Below, piece by piece: positions 15,188 to 23,279 of a DNA stretch of 27,570 nucleotides (the stretch's first letter is position 1; the number at the start of each line of letters is the position of its first letter). The stretch spans positions 1,766,186 through 1,793,755 of the forward strand of contig NC_017059.1 in assembly GCF_000284415.1 (NCBI RefSeq). The letters are read 5' to 3'. The stretch is from Pararhodospirillum photometricum DSM 122. Its GTDB lineage: Bacteria; Pseudomonadota; Alphaproteobacteria; Rhodospirillales; Rhodospirillaceae. A program made the translations under genes and the position numbers. The notes under the pieces are model-generated. The model did not search any database. It had not been told where the DNA came from and was given only the letters and a program-made list of their open reading frames with translations.

Positions 15188-16330
15188 TCAGGCGTAAAAG
15201 TGCTCGGCCTGTTGGCGGCGGTCCATTTCGATGAACAGGTCAAGGGTCCAGGCCACCCGCACCCCCATCCGCCACCACGGGGTGGCCGAAGGCAGAGGCA
15301 GGGCCTCGGTCGCCGACACGCCCTCGAACAGACGGCGTTCCTCGGGGAGAGGAGCAGCCACCACCGCCTCGACCAGGAACGCGGTTTCGTCAAGCGCCGG
15401 CGCCGGATCCACTCGCCGGGGCAAAAGCGCCGCCGATGCCGCCCGGGCCGCCAACACGGCCTTCTTGCGGGCACTGACATAGGCCCGCCGCGACACCGAA
15501 TCGTAGCCCGCGCGCCGCACCTCGGCGCCAATGGCGCGATAGAGCACCGCCGCCGACTGAATGGCCGGGCGGCAGCCCCAGGGCAGGCCGACAATGCCGG
15601 TCAAGGCACGGTCGTACAGGGCATCCGCCTCGTCGAGCAAGCGCTTGACCACGCCCGCCAGGGCCGGGGTCAACTGCGGATCGGCCAGCCACGCGTCGGG
15701 ATCAATCCCGGCCTCGCGCATCCAGGCCCGCGGCAGGAACAAGCGGCCGGCGCGGGCATCCTCGCCGACATCGCGGCAGATGTTGGTCAACTGCATGGCC
15801 ACGCCAAGATCGCAGGCGCGGGCCAGCACCTGGGCATCGCGCACGCCCATCAGCAAGGTCATCATGGCCCCGACCACCGCCGCCACCCGCGCGGCATAGG
15901 CGCGCAGGTCGGAAATGGTCTCGTACTGCCGGCTCTCGGCGTCCCAGGCCATGCCTTCCAGCAAGGCCTCGGGCAGAGCCCGGGGCATGTGGTGGGTGCG
16001 CACCATTTCGGCGAACGCCCGGTCCACGGGATCGGCCCAGGGCTGGCCGGCATAGATGCGGTCAAGGCGCTCATAGAGGCGCTTGCAGCCCAGGGCCTTG
16101 GCGGCGGCGCCTTCCTCGTTGTCCACGGCATCGTCAGCCATGCGGCAGAAGGCATACAGGGCGTAGCAGGGGTCTCGCCGATCCTGGGGCAGGAACAGCG
16201 AGGCCGCGTGAAAGGTCAGCGAGCCACAGCGAATGAGTTGGCGGCACGCATGGGCATCCTCCGCCGAGGCCGACAGGGGAGCGCTTTCGGAAAGGTCAGC
16301 CGGGGCCGGCTCAGGCGTAGACATCAGCAT
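15188..16330 (-). CDS. crtB: Phytoene synthase
   Basis: CrtB condenses two geranylgeranyl diphosphates into phytoene, the first committed step of carotenoid synthesis. The 380-residue product has SLTFHAASLFLP, the first Asp-rich motif DDAVDNEEG, the substrate-binding ISDLRAYAARVAAVVG and the second Asp-rich block NICRDVGEDARAGRLFLP. A YDRALTG...PWGCRPAIQ segment follows. ATG 16330 was chosen because AAGGTGG lies about seven bases upstream; ATG 16324 is possible. The start lies inside the end of crtI, so the two are translationally coupled. The C-terminal 70 or so residues are longer than in minimal CrtB. Confidence 0.95.
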   Translation of the reverse strand: MLMSTPEPAPADLSESAPLSASAEDAHACRQLIRCGSLTFHAASLFLPQDRRDPCYALYAFCRMADDAVDNEEGAAAKALGCKRLYERLDRIYAGQPWADPVDRAFAEMVRTHHMPRALPEALLEGMAWDAESRQYETISDLRAYAARVAAVVGAMMTLLMGVRDAQVLARACDLGVAMQLTNICRDVGEDARAGRLFLPRAWMREAGIDPDAWLADPQLTPALAGVVKRLLDEADALYDRALTGIVGLPWGCRPAIQSAAVLYRAIGAEVRRAGYDSVSRRAYVSARKKAVLAARAASAALLPRRVDPAPALDETAFLVEAVVAAPLPEERRLFEGVSATEALPLPSATPWWRMGVRVAWTLDLFIEMDRRQQAEHFYA

Positions 16331-17870
16331 CGGGCACCACCTTGTCCAGAATGCGGGCAGAGGAAAGCACGCCGGGCAGGCCAGCCCCAGGATGGGTGCC
16401 GGCGCCCACCAAATACAGGCCCTCCACATCCTGGCTGCGGTTGTGCGGCCGGAACCAGGCGCTTTGGGTGAACAGGGGCTCGGGACCGAAGGCGGCCCCG
16501 TCCCAGGACTGTAGGGCATCGCGGAAGTAGGCCGGGGTGATCATGCGCGACGTGGTCATGTGCTGGCGCAGACCCGGCAGCACGGTAGCTTCCAGGGCAT
16601 CGGCAATGCGGTCGCGATAGGCCTCGGCCGCCTGGGGCCAGGGGGTGTCCCCCTTCATGTTGGGGACCGGCGAGAGGATGTAGAAAGTGTCGCCGCCCGG
16701 CGGCGCCAGACAGCAGTCGGTCACCGTCGGGCGGTGGACATACAAGCTGAAGTCGTCGGCCAGGGTCCGCTTGTGGAAAATGTCGTCGAGCAAGCCCTTG
16801 TAGCGCGGGCCCATCAAGATGGTGTGATGGCCGATATCGCGCCACAGACCCCGGGTGTTGCGCGTGCCGACGTACCAGACGAACAGGCTCATCGACTGGC
16901 GCGCCTCGTCCAGGCGGTTGTTCATGTAGCTGCGCGGGTAGCCCGAGGGCAGCAGCTTGTGGTAGGTGCCCGCCGAGTCGGCGTTGGACACCACGATGGC
17001 CGCCGGAATGACCTCGCCCGAGCTCAGGCGCACGCCCGTCGCCCGCGTGCCCTCCAAGGTCAGAGCCTCGACCTCGGCGTTGCAGCGCACCGAGCCCCCC
17101 TGGCCGGTGATCAGGTCGGCCAAGCCCTGGGCCAAGCGACCGGTGCCGCCCATGGCCCAGTGCACGCCCCAATGCCGCTCCAGATAGGCGATCAGGCTGT
17201 AAATCGAGGTGACCTGGAAGGGGTTGCCGCCCACGAACAGGGGGTGGAAGGACAGCGCCATGCGCAGGGCATCATTCTTCACGTGCTTGGCGACGTGGCT
17301 ATACACCGAGCGGTCGGCGCGCAGCCGGACAAAGTCGGGCACCACCTTCAGCATGTCGGTGAAGGCATCGAAGGGCCGGCTCGAGAGTCCCTGGAAGCCG
17401 ACTTTGAAGATCTCTTCGCTTTCCTTCAAAAATCGCTCATAGCCCTCCACGTCGCCGGGCGACAGGCGGGCCACCTCGGCGCGCATCTGGTCGGCATCAC
17501 CATTGCAGGTGAAGGTCGTGCCATCATCGAAGCGCACGGTGTAAAACGGATTGAGCGGGACCAGGGTCACGTCATCGGCCAAGGTGCGACCGCAGAGCTG
17601 CCACAGTTCCTCGAACAAATAGGGGGCCGTCACAATGGTGGGGCCGGCGTCGAAGGTATGGCCGTCTTGGTGGAACACCCGGGCGCGGCCGCCGATGTCC
17701 GGCTGCTTTTCCAAAACAGTGACGCGATACCCGCGCGCGCCCAAGCGCACGGCTGCCGCCAAGCCGCCGAACCCGCTGCCGATCACCACGGCGTGCGGGC
17801 GCTTGTCGTTGGCCGCGGAGGCTCCCGGCGCGGAAGATTGTGACGACTTCATGGCTGGGGACTGTACCAT
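16311..17870 (-). CDS. crtI: Phytoene desaturase
   Basis: CrtI is an FAD-dependent membrane-associated enzyme that desaturates phytoene to neurosporene or lycopene, feeding spirilloxanthin-type pathways. The 519-residue product has the N-terminal dinucleotide fold VVIGSGFGGLAAA (29-41), EKQPDIGGRARVF and FDAGPTIVTAP. Its C-terminal AGAGTHPGAGLPGVLSSA is the carotenoid-desaturase signature. ATG 17870 has GGAG at a rather long spacing; ATG 17852 has none. The 227 bases upstream separate it from tspO and contain terminator-like hairpins, so crtI probably has its own promoter, though I could not identify one. Confidence 0.96.
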   Translation of the reverse strand: MVQSPAMKSSQSSAPGASAANDKRPHAVVIGSGFGGLAAAVRLGARGYRVTVLEKQPDIGGRARVFHQDGHTFDAGPTIVTAPYLFEELWQLCGRTLADDVTLVPLNPFYTVRFDDGTTFTCNGDADQMRAEVARLSPGDVEGYERFLKESEEIFKVGFQGLSSRPFDAFTDMLKVVPDFVRLRADRSVYSHVAKHVKNDALRMALSFHPLFVGGNPFQVTSIYSLIAYLERHWGVHWAMGGTGRLAQGLADLITGQGGSVRCNAEVEALTLEGTRATGVRLSSGEVIPAAIVVSNADSAGTYHKLLPSGYPRSYMNNRLDEARQSMSLFVWYVGTRNTRGLWRDIGHHTILMGPRYKGLLDDIFHKRTLADDFSLYVHRPTVTDCCLAPPGGDTFYILSPVPNMKGDTPWPQAAEAYRDRIADALEATVLPGLRQHMTTSRMITPAYFRDALQSWDGAAFGPEPLFTQSAWFRPHNRSQDVEGLYLVGAGTHPGAGLPGVLSSARILDKVVPDADVYA

Positions 17871-18028
17871 TGGAAAAGTAACTCCGGCAACAGGAGGATC
17901 CTACCCGTGCGCGCACGCCCTCGCCGGCCCGCACGTCGTTGGTGGAAGGAACCACAAAAAGGAGGGGCTTCCAAAGGAAAAAAGAATTCTTCTGTGCGGG
18001 ATCTTGCGCTTAAACCAAGCAAGATAAA

Positions 18029-18040
18029 GGGGTTTACCCC
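18029..18040 (-). other. Second short hairpin after tspO
   Basis: GGGG and CCCC flank a four-base loop, and TTTATC follows on the minus strand. It may help the preceding hairpin to end tspO transcription. The rest of 17871-18028 shows nothing I can identify. Confidence 0.35.
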
Positions 18041-18077
18041 TAGAAAGGGAATGGCGACTCCCAGGAGGAATCGCCAT
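18041..18077 (-). terminator. Hairpin terminator after tspO
   Basis: ATGGCGA (18051-18057) pairs with TCGCCAT (18071-18077), extended by CTCC/GGAG inside. On the minus strand it is followed by TTCCCTTTCT. It lies 20 bases past the tspO stop. Confidence 0.5.
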
Positions 18078-18097
18078 CCGCCGGATCACCCGGTGTC

Positions 18098-18814
18098 TTA
18101 GTTGACCACAATCATGCCCAAATTGAGCAGGGAGGCAAACACCGTCCAGATGGCGACCGGGATCATCAGATACCCGGCGGTCTTGTCGACCGCGAGGAAC
18201 GCCCGCGCCGCCAACGCGGCCACCGCGACAAAAATGAAGGACTCGACCAGGGCCAGCCCCATGGACTGGAAGCCGAAGAACAGAACGGACCACAACACAT
18301 TGAGGCCGAGCTGGATGCCCCACAGGGTGAACGGCGCCTTGGCGGCCGGCCAACCCAGCGCCCGCCACACCCGCCACGCGGCCACGCCCATCAGGATGAA
18401 CATGACGGACCACGCCGGTCCGAAAGCGGCGTTGGGCGGGGTGAAGAACGGATGGTTCAGGTCATTATACCACGTATCGACGGACGCGCGGGTGACCACC
18501 GAGCCCAGGAAGGCCACCAAGAAGATCACCGCCGCAATGGCGATGCCCACGCGCTTGGGATCGCCCGGCGTGCCCACCCAGGCGACATAACGCGCAACGG
18601 CGGCGTCCAGGGCCGGTTTCACGCTGGTCTGATAGAAAGGCACCTCGCCCTTGGTGATCAGGGGCTTGAGCTGTGCGTCGTAAAACGGCTTGGCCTTGGC
18701 CAGGGCCGGCTTCACCTTCTGCTCATAAAACGGCTTGGCCCCTTCCAAGACGGGCTTCACGCTCGTCTCGTAAAAGGGCTTGAGGCGGGCGAGACCCGCT
18801 TCGAGCTGCGACAT
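18098..18814 (-). CDS. tspO: TspO/MBR family protein with a tandem-repeat N-terminal extension
   Basis: TspO is a five-helix membrane protein that binds porphyrins; in Rhodobacter it tunes photopigment gene expression. Residues from about 85 carry the family core: WYNDLNHPFFTPPNAAFGPA, LGLNVLWSVLFFGFQ and the closing LNLGMIVVN. The protein is 238 residues against about 160 usually. The extra N-terminus contains four copies of a 15-residue unit of the form KPFYxxxVKPxLxxA, with the Phe-Tyr pair at residues 14-15, 29-30, 44-45 and 60-61. It is soluble and amphipathic in character. The start is secure: GGAGGG precedes ATG 18814 by eight bases. It lies upstream of crtI, consistent with a pigment-linked role. 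Confidence 0.93.
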   Translation of the reverse strand: MSQLEAGLARLKPFYETSVKPVLEGAKPFYEQKVKPALAKAKPFYDAQLKPLITKGEVPFYQTSVKPALDAAVARYVAWVGTPGDPKRVGIAIAAVIFLVAFLGSVVTRASVDTWYNDLNHPFFTPPNAAFGPAWSVMFILMGVAAWRVWRALGWPAAKAPFTLWGIQLGLNVLWSVLFFGFQSMGLALVESFIFVAVAALAARAFLAVDKTAGYLMIPVAIWTVFASLLNLGMIVVN

Positions 18815-18834
18815 GATGTTTCCCTCCAGCCTGT

Positions 18835-18851
18835 GTGTCGCACTGCGACAC
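18835..18851. promoter_or_regulatory. Perfect palindrome upstream of tspO, candidate operator
   Basis: GTGTCGCA and TGCGACAC are perfect inverted halves around one central base, 21 bases upstream of the tspO start. It contains TGT-N9-ACA, so it does not fit the TGT-N12-ACA spacing of PpsR/CrtJ. A dimeric repressor site is plausible; the regulator is unknown. Confidence 0.45.
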
Positions 18852-18970
18852 CACGGACTGCCACTCTAGTGGATCTGCCGACATCCCGGAATAGTTTTGC
18901 CTCGCGACAGCCTTCCAGCCGCCCTAATTCGGCCCCGATTCGCCCATCTCCTCGGGGGATGGGCGGCGGA

Positions 18971-19879
18971 TCAGGGCGGTGTGTCGAACAAAATGCGAAA
19001 ATCCCGGGCCAACTGCGAGGGGTTCTCCATAGCGATCTGGAAGGGCACCTGCACACCGGGCGCCAACACCGGCTGCGGCGCGGGCGCGCTGACCTTCTGC
19101 AAGACCTTGCCGCCGGCGTCCATGACCACGAGTTGCAGGCCCGGCAAGGGGTGCTCGCCCTTGGAGGGGTTAAACAGCAAGCCGCGCACCACCAGAACCC
19201 GCCGTTCGCCCTGGGCCTCCAGGGTGCTCACGACGTTTTGGAAGATCACCTCGTCGCGCCCGCTCTCCACCTCGATGCGCAAGGCGCTGTAAACGGGGGC
19301 CAGGGCCGGGACCAAGCTTACCAAGGTATTGCGCAGGAAGAAGCCGGCCAGGGCCATCCCCCAGATCAGGACCAGGAGGAACACCAAGGTTTTGAGCAAG
19401 GAAGAGGCGCCGCCCTTTTTGGTGGGGCGCGGGCCGGTGAAGACGCGGGGGATGGGGTCGGGATCCTCGGCCGAGAGCAAAGCATCGAGGTCCTCGATGT
19501 CGTCGTCATCGCGTCGGCCGAAGTCGTTGCGTTGGCCCTTGTCCTCGAAGGTGCTGCTGGGCGACAGCTTGCCCAGCATGTCCTCCAGGGTGGACAGCTC
19601 CTGTTCAAAGGCCGACGCCTTGTCGCGCGACGAAGGCGCCCCCTCGGGATCGCGTTCGAAGGGCAGATCGCCGGCGGCTCCTGATTCGGGTCGTCGGCGC
19701 GGCGGCGGGGCCGAGGCCGGCTCCTCGTCGTCGTCGTCGGGCTCGTAAGGCGACGCCCCTTGGGCGGTTTGACGCCAGACATGCTCGCAGCGGGAACAGC
19801 GGACCTTGCGGCCCTTGGATCCCAGGGCCGTGTCTGGCAATTTGAACTTCGCGGCGCAGCTCGGGCAGGTGATGATCAT
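18971..19879 (-). CDS. MJ0042-type zinc-ribbon and DUF3426 membrane protein
   Basis: The 302-residue product opens MIITCPSCAAKFKLPD with Cys5, Cys8, Cys28 and Cys31 as a zinc ribbon of the MJ0042 type. A long acidic, Pro-rich disordered region follows. One transmembrane helix (TLVFLLVLIWGMALAGFF) leads to a C-terminal beta-rich DUF3426-like domain (VVRGLLFNPSKGEHPLP, VLAPGVQVPFQI). The expected topology is a cytosolic ribbon with a periplasmic C-terminal domain. Its function is not established. Divergent placement next to ftsEX is common in alphaproteobacteria. ATG 19879 fits the conserved ribbon start. Confidence 0.85.
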   Translation of the reverse strand: MIITCPSCAAKFKLPDTALGSKGRKVRCSRCEHVWRQTAQGASPYEPDDDDEEPASAPPPRRRPESGAAGDLPFERDPEGAPSSRDKASAFEQELSTLEDMLGKLSPSSTFEDKGQRNDFGRRDDDDIEDLDALLSAEDPDPIPRVFTGPRPTKKGGASSLLKTLVFLLVLIWGMALAGFFLRNTLVSLVPALAPVYSALRIEVESGRDEVIFQNVVSTLEAQGERRVLVVRGLLFNPSKGEHPLPGLQLVVMDAGGKVLQKVSAPAPQPVLAPGVQVPFQIAMENPSQLARDFRILFDTPP

Positions 19880-19980
19880 GAGTTCTCTAATCCGCCACAG
19901 GGCTCTGATCCGGTTATACGGTTGCGCGCGTTGTCGTGACAAGCAAGGATGAGTGTGCTGTAAAAAGGTTAAACACTGGT

Positions 19981-20808
19981 GTGACGGTTGCGCGTCTGTG
20001 TCCAGGCTTGCAAGGGCGCGCGCGAGGGGAGGAGAGGACCATTACCCAGCGGCTTCGTACCCGGCGCGAGGAGGCCCCGGCAGCCCGATTCGAGGCGGTG
20101 GGCCTGCGCTATGGCACCGGGCCGGAAATCTTCACCGATATTAATTTCGAGCTGCCGGCCGGGTCTTTTCATTTTCTGACTGGGGCCTCGGGGGCGGGCA
20201 AGTCCTCGCTGTTGAGCCTGCTCTATCTCGCCCAGCGCCCGACCCGGGGCACCATTCGCCTGTTTGGCCGCGAGGTCACCACGGTGCCGCGCCAGCAACT
20301 CCCCATCGTTCGTCGGCGCATCGGCGTGGTGTTTCAGGATTTTCGCCTGATCGATCACCTCTCAACCCTCGACAACGTCGCCTTGCCGCTGCGCGTCGCT
20401 GGGATCTCCGAAGACGAGATCCAGCGCCACGTGCCCGAGCTTCTGGCTTGGGTGGGCCTGCGCGACCACATGCACGCCTTGCCCGAAACCTTGTCGGGCG
20501 GACAGAAGCAGCGTGTTGCCATCGCCCGCGCGGTGATCAGCCGCCCCGACCTGCTGCTGGCCGACGAGCCCACCGGCAACGTGGATGATCGCATTGCCAT
20601 GCGCTTGCTGCATCTGTTTATCGAGTTGAACAAGCTGGGGACCACGGTGTTGATCGCCACCCACAGCGAGGCTCTGATCGACCGCTTCCGCTTTCCCCGC
20701 CTGCACCTGGAGGGAGGGCGCATGCACCGCGTCACCCCCGTGCGCGATGCGGCTCGGGTCGGTTTTCCCGAGCGCGGGGGGCGTGATGGCCAGGAGAGCA
20801 CGCCGTGA
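19981..20808 (+). CDS. ftsE: Cell division ATP-binding protein FtsE
   Basis: FtsE with FtsX forms a non-transporting ABC complex at the division septum that controls peptidoglycan hydrolases. Motifs in order are FEAVGLRYGTGPE, Walker A GASGAGKSS, Q-loop VFQDFRLID, signature LSGGQKQRVAIA, Walker B LLLADEPTGNVD and H-loop ATHS. The start is uncertain. GTG 19981 follows AAAAAGG at a longish spacing, and GTG 19936 is also open. The strongest ribosome-binding stretch (GGGGAGGAGAGG) lies at about 20027-20038 and points to ATT 20041, which gives ITQRLRTRREEAPAARFEAV, a more usual length. The stop overlaps ftsX (GTGA). Confidence 0.93.
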   Translation: MTVARLCPGLQGRARGEERTITQRLRTRREEAPAARFEAVGLRYGTGPEIFTDINFELPAGSFHFLTGASGAGKSSLLSLLYLAQRPTRGTIRLFGREVTTVPRQQLPIVRRRIGVVFQDFRLIDHLSTLDNVALPLRVAGISEDEIQRHVPELLAWVGLRDHMHALPETLSGGQKQRVAIARAVISRPDLLLADEPTGNVDDRIAMRLLHLFIELNKLGTTVLIATHSEALIDRFRFPRLHLEGGRMHRVTPVRDAARVGFPERGGRDGQESTP

Positions 20809-21701
20809 GATTGCCCCGCGCCGATCTGCCCGTCGCCGAGGACGGCACCGGGCACTTTCTCACCGTCATGGTGGCTGTCATGGTCTTTCTGGCGGCGCTG
20901 GCCATGGCCGGGACCTTTTCCGTGCACCGGGTGGTCGATCGCTGGAACCATGACGTCTCGGGGACCCTCACCGTCCAGGTCATGCCCGCCGAGGGCGCCT
21001 TGGAGGAAAGCAAGGCCCGCACCGATGCCGACGTGGCCAAGGTCATCGATGTGCTGCGGGTCGAGCCCGGGGTGATCCGGGCCGAAGCCCTGTCGGAGGA
21101 GCGTCTGAAGGCCCTGATGGAGCCCTGGCTGGGCTCGCCCGACATGGTTATGGACCTGCCCTTGCCCCGCCTGATCGACGTGACCTTGAACGACCGCCTG
21201 CCCGTCGATCTCGACGGCTTGGCCAACCGGCTAAAGCAGATGGTCCCCGGGGTGACCCTGGACGATCATCGCTTGTGGCTAGCCAAGCTGGTTGATCTGG
21301 CCGAGGGCTTGGCTACCTTGGCGTGGGTGGTCCTCGGGCTTGTGACCGGTGCGACCTCGGTCGCCGTGGTCCAGGTCACCCGCTCTAGTCTCGCCACCCA
21401 TCGGCCGGTTATTGAAGTTTTGCACCTGATCGGGGCGCACGACGACTATATCGCCAAGCAATTTGCCCTGCGGGCCCTGGTGCTCGGGTTGATGGGCGGC
21501 ATGGTCGGGCTTATGCTGGCCCTTCCGGCCATCGTCGGCATCGGCTATCTCGCGCGCAATATCGAAGGCGGCTTCGTTCCCGAGGTCAGCTTGTCGGCGC
21601 TGCATTGGTTGTGTGTCGCCGCGTTGCCGGGGATGGCCGGTGGGGTGGCGATGTTGACCACGCGACTGACCGTGCTGCGCGCGTTATCGCGCATGTTGTG
21701 A
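20805..21701 (+). CDS. ftsX: Cell division protein FtsX
   Basis: The FtsX permease-like partner of FtsE has 298 residues. Four membrane segments are visible: FLTVMVAVMVFLAALAMAG; a helix around ATLAWVVLGLVTGATSVAVV; LVLGLMGGMVGLMLALPAIV; and WLCVAALPGMAGGVAML. A periplasmic domain lies between the first and second, and it contacts hydrolase activators in other species. It starts at GTG 20805 overlapping the ftsE stop, so the subunits are coupled. The sequence is intact and of normal length. Confidence 0.93.
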   Translation: MRLPRADLPVAEDGTGHFLTVMVAVMVFLAALAMAGTFSVHRVVDRWNHDVSGTLTVQVMPAEGALEESKARTDADVAKVIDVLRVEPGVIRAEALSEERLKALMEPWLGSPDMVMDLPLPRLIDVTLNDRLPVDLDGLANRLKQMVPGVTLDDHRLWLAKLVDLAEGLATLAWVVLGLVTGATSVAVVQVTRSSLATHRPVIEVLHLIGAHDDYIAKQFALRALVLGLMGGMVGLMLALPAIVGIGYLARNIEGGFVPEVSLSALHWLCVAALPGMAGGVAMLTTRLTVLRALSRML

Positions 21702-21719
21702 TCTTTGAAGGCAAGGCGC

Positions 21720-22399
21720 GTGAGCGGGATGGGCAGGCTCGTGACCCGGATGGGACTTGGACTCCTGAAGGGGGCGGTGGTGGCGTTTCTGGCTTGGGGG
21801 GTGGGGCTGGCTCTCTTTGCGGCCGCCTTGCCCACGCGCATCCTCGACAACCAGACCGTCACCGACGCCATCGTTGTGCTGACCGGCGGGTCGGGGCGGG
21901 TGCCGGCTGGGCTTGACCTGCTGTCGGCCGGCATGGGGCGCACCTTGTTTCTGTCGGGCGTGGGCGCCGATGTGACCTTGAACGATCTGGATGCCACCAG
22001 CGCCATCACCGTGCCCGGCCCCTTGCGTGAGCGGGTGGTTCTCGGCCACGCCGCCGTCGATACCATCGGCAACGCCCACGAAACCGCCCGCTGGATGGCG
22101 GCGTGCGGCTATCGCTCCTTGCGCTTGGTCACGGCGGCTTACCACATGCCGCGCAGCCTTGTGGAGTTCCGCGCCGTCATGCCCGAGGTTCTGGTTATCC
22201 CCAACCCGGTCTTTCCGGGGCGGTCAAGCAACGGGAGTGGTGGAAGTGGCGTGGGACGGCGTTGCTGATCGCCGAGGAATACTCCAAATTCCTGGTCGCC
22301 TGGGTCCGGGGGCGCCTGCACACCGGTTTCGCTCCCGCCCTGTCCCTGTCGCTGGGAGGAGATACGCCCCATGAGGCTCGTGCGTTCGCTTGTCTTTAA
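21720..22399 (+). pseudogene. DUF218/YdcF-like membrane protein, frameshifted near the C-terminus
   Basis: A membrane anchor (GAVVAFLAWGVGLALFAAAL) leads into a DUF218 domain: DAIVVLTGGSGRVPAGLDLL, GHAAVDTIGNAHETARWM and LRLVTAAYHMPRSLVEF. The start GTG 21720 has GAAGG eight bases upstream. The first frame ends early at 22268. The expected C-terminus (VKQREWWKWRGTALLIAEEY, then SKFLVAWVRGRL) is in another frame from about 22222 and runs to 22399. A missing base in or near the GGGG run at 22217-22220 explains the shift. Members of this family act in envelope metabolism; the substrate is unknown. The place between ftsX and plsC is conserved in relatives. The corrected gene overlaps plsC by 29 bases. 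Confidence 0.82.
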
Positions 22400-23105
22400 T
22401 ATCTTCTACGTTCTTTGGACGGTGGTTGTGGGCCTCGTCGGCCTGCCTGTGCTCGTTTATAGTAACAAGACCGGCCACCGCCTGTTGGTCCAGCGGGTGG
22501 CCCGGGTGTGGGTGCGGGGGTTCCTGGGCGCCGCGCGCTGGCTTTTGAACCTGACCTTTGAGGTCAGCGGCCTGGAGAACATCCCCGAGGGGCCGGTGAT
22601 CTTTGCCTCCAAGCACCAGAGCGCCTTCGAGACTTTCTTGTTTCATCACCTGTTCGACGATCCGGCCTATGTCCTTAAAAAGGAGTTGGTCGATATTCCC
22701 TTGCTGGGCTGGTACTTCCAGGGCACGGGCATGATTTCGGTCGATCGCGAGGCCGGCGCGTCGGCGCTGAAGTCGATGGTGCGTGATGCCCGGGCCGCTT
22801 TGGATCGGGGCTCGAAGCTTGTCATTTTCCCCGAGGGCACCCGGGTTCCCGTGGACAGCGACCGCCCCTATCAGCCGGGGATCATCGCCCTTTATACCCA
22901 AACCGGCGCCCCGGTCGTGCCCATCGCCCTGAATTCCGGCGTGTTCTGGCCGCGCAACAGCTTCATGAAGCGTCCGGGGGTCATCAGCATCGAGTTCCTG
23001 CCCCCGATCGCGCCGGGCGGCCAGCGCAAGGCCTTTCTCGATGACCTGCGCGGCCGTATCGAAGCCCGCACCAAGGAATTGGTGGCGACGGCCAAGGTCG
23101 CTTGA
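22371..23105 (+). CDS. plsC: 1-acyl-sn-glycerol-3-phosphate acyltransferase
   Basis: PlsC makes phosphatidic acid by acylating lysophosphatidic acid at the inner membrane. The 244-residue product begins with a hydrophobic N-terminal helix (LWTVVVGLVGLPVLVY). Motif I is KHQSAFETF, with His82; the usual HxxxxD aspartate is replaced by Glu-Thr, as in other alphaproteobacterial members. Motif III is FPEGTR (153-158) and motif IV VPIALNSG. ATG 22371 has GGAGGAG upstream. The gene closes the ftsE-ftsX-DUF218-plsC run, all tightly spaced and probably one transcript. Confidence 0.93.
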   Translation: MRLVRSLVFNIFYVLWTVVVGLVGLPVLVYSNKTGHRLLVQRVARVWVRGFLGAARWLLNLTFEVSGLENIPEGPVIFASKHQSAFETFLFHHLFDDPAYVLKKELVDIPLLGWYFQGTGMISVDREAGASALKSMVRDARAALDRGSKLVIFPEGTRVPVDSDRPYQPGIIALYTQTGAPVVPIALNSGVFWPRNSFMKRPGVISIEFLPPIAPGGQRKAFLDDLRGRIEARTKELVATAKVA

Positions 23106-23124
23106 GGGCAGGCGGTGGAAACGG

Positions 23125-23159
23125 GAAGGCTGGGGAGGCGGGGCTCCCCAGACCCCTCC
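23125..23159. repeat. Dispersed GC-rich palindromic element, copy between plsC and bchI
   Basis: It reads GAAGGCTGGGGAGGC, then a GGGG-type centre, then CTCCCCAGACCCCTC, with one stem mismatch. It lies 20 bases past plsC and separates that operon from bchI. Confidence 0.8.
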
Positions 23160-23279
23160 GTTCCTTAGCCCCCCCGCGCCGCTTGTCTGGAACCTTGCGA
23201 AGCCCTGTTGCCTCGTGGCGGGGGGGGCGGGCATACTCCCGGCTCTTTTTCCCGGGATAATTTAGGTCGAGGCGCCACA

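Noticed and set aside
18832..18851. PpsR/CrtJ binding site upstream of tspO
   Set aside because: TGT and ACA halves are present, but the spacings are 9, 11 or 13, not 12.
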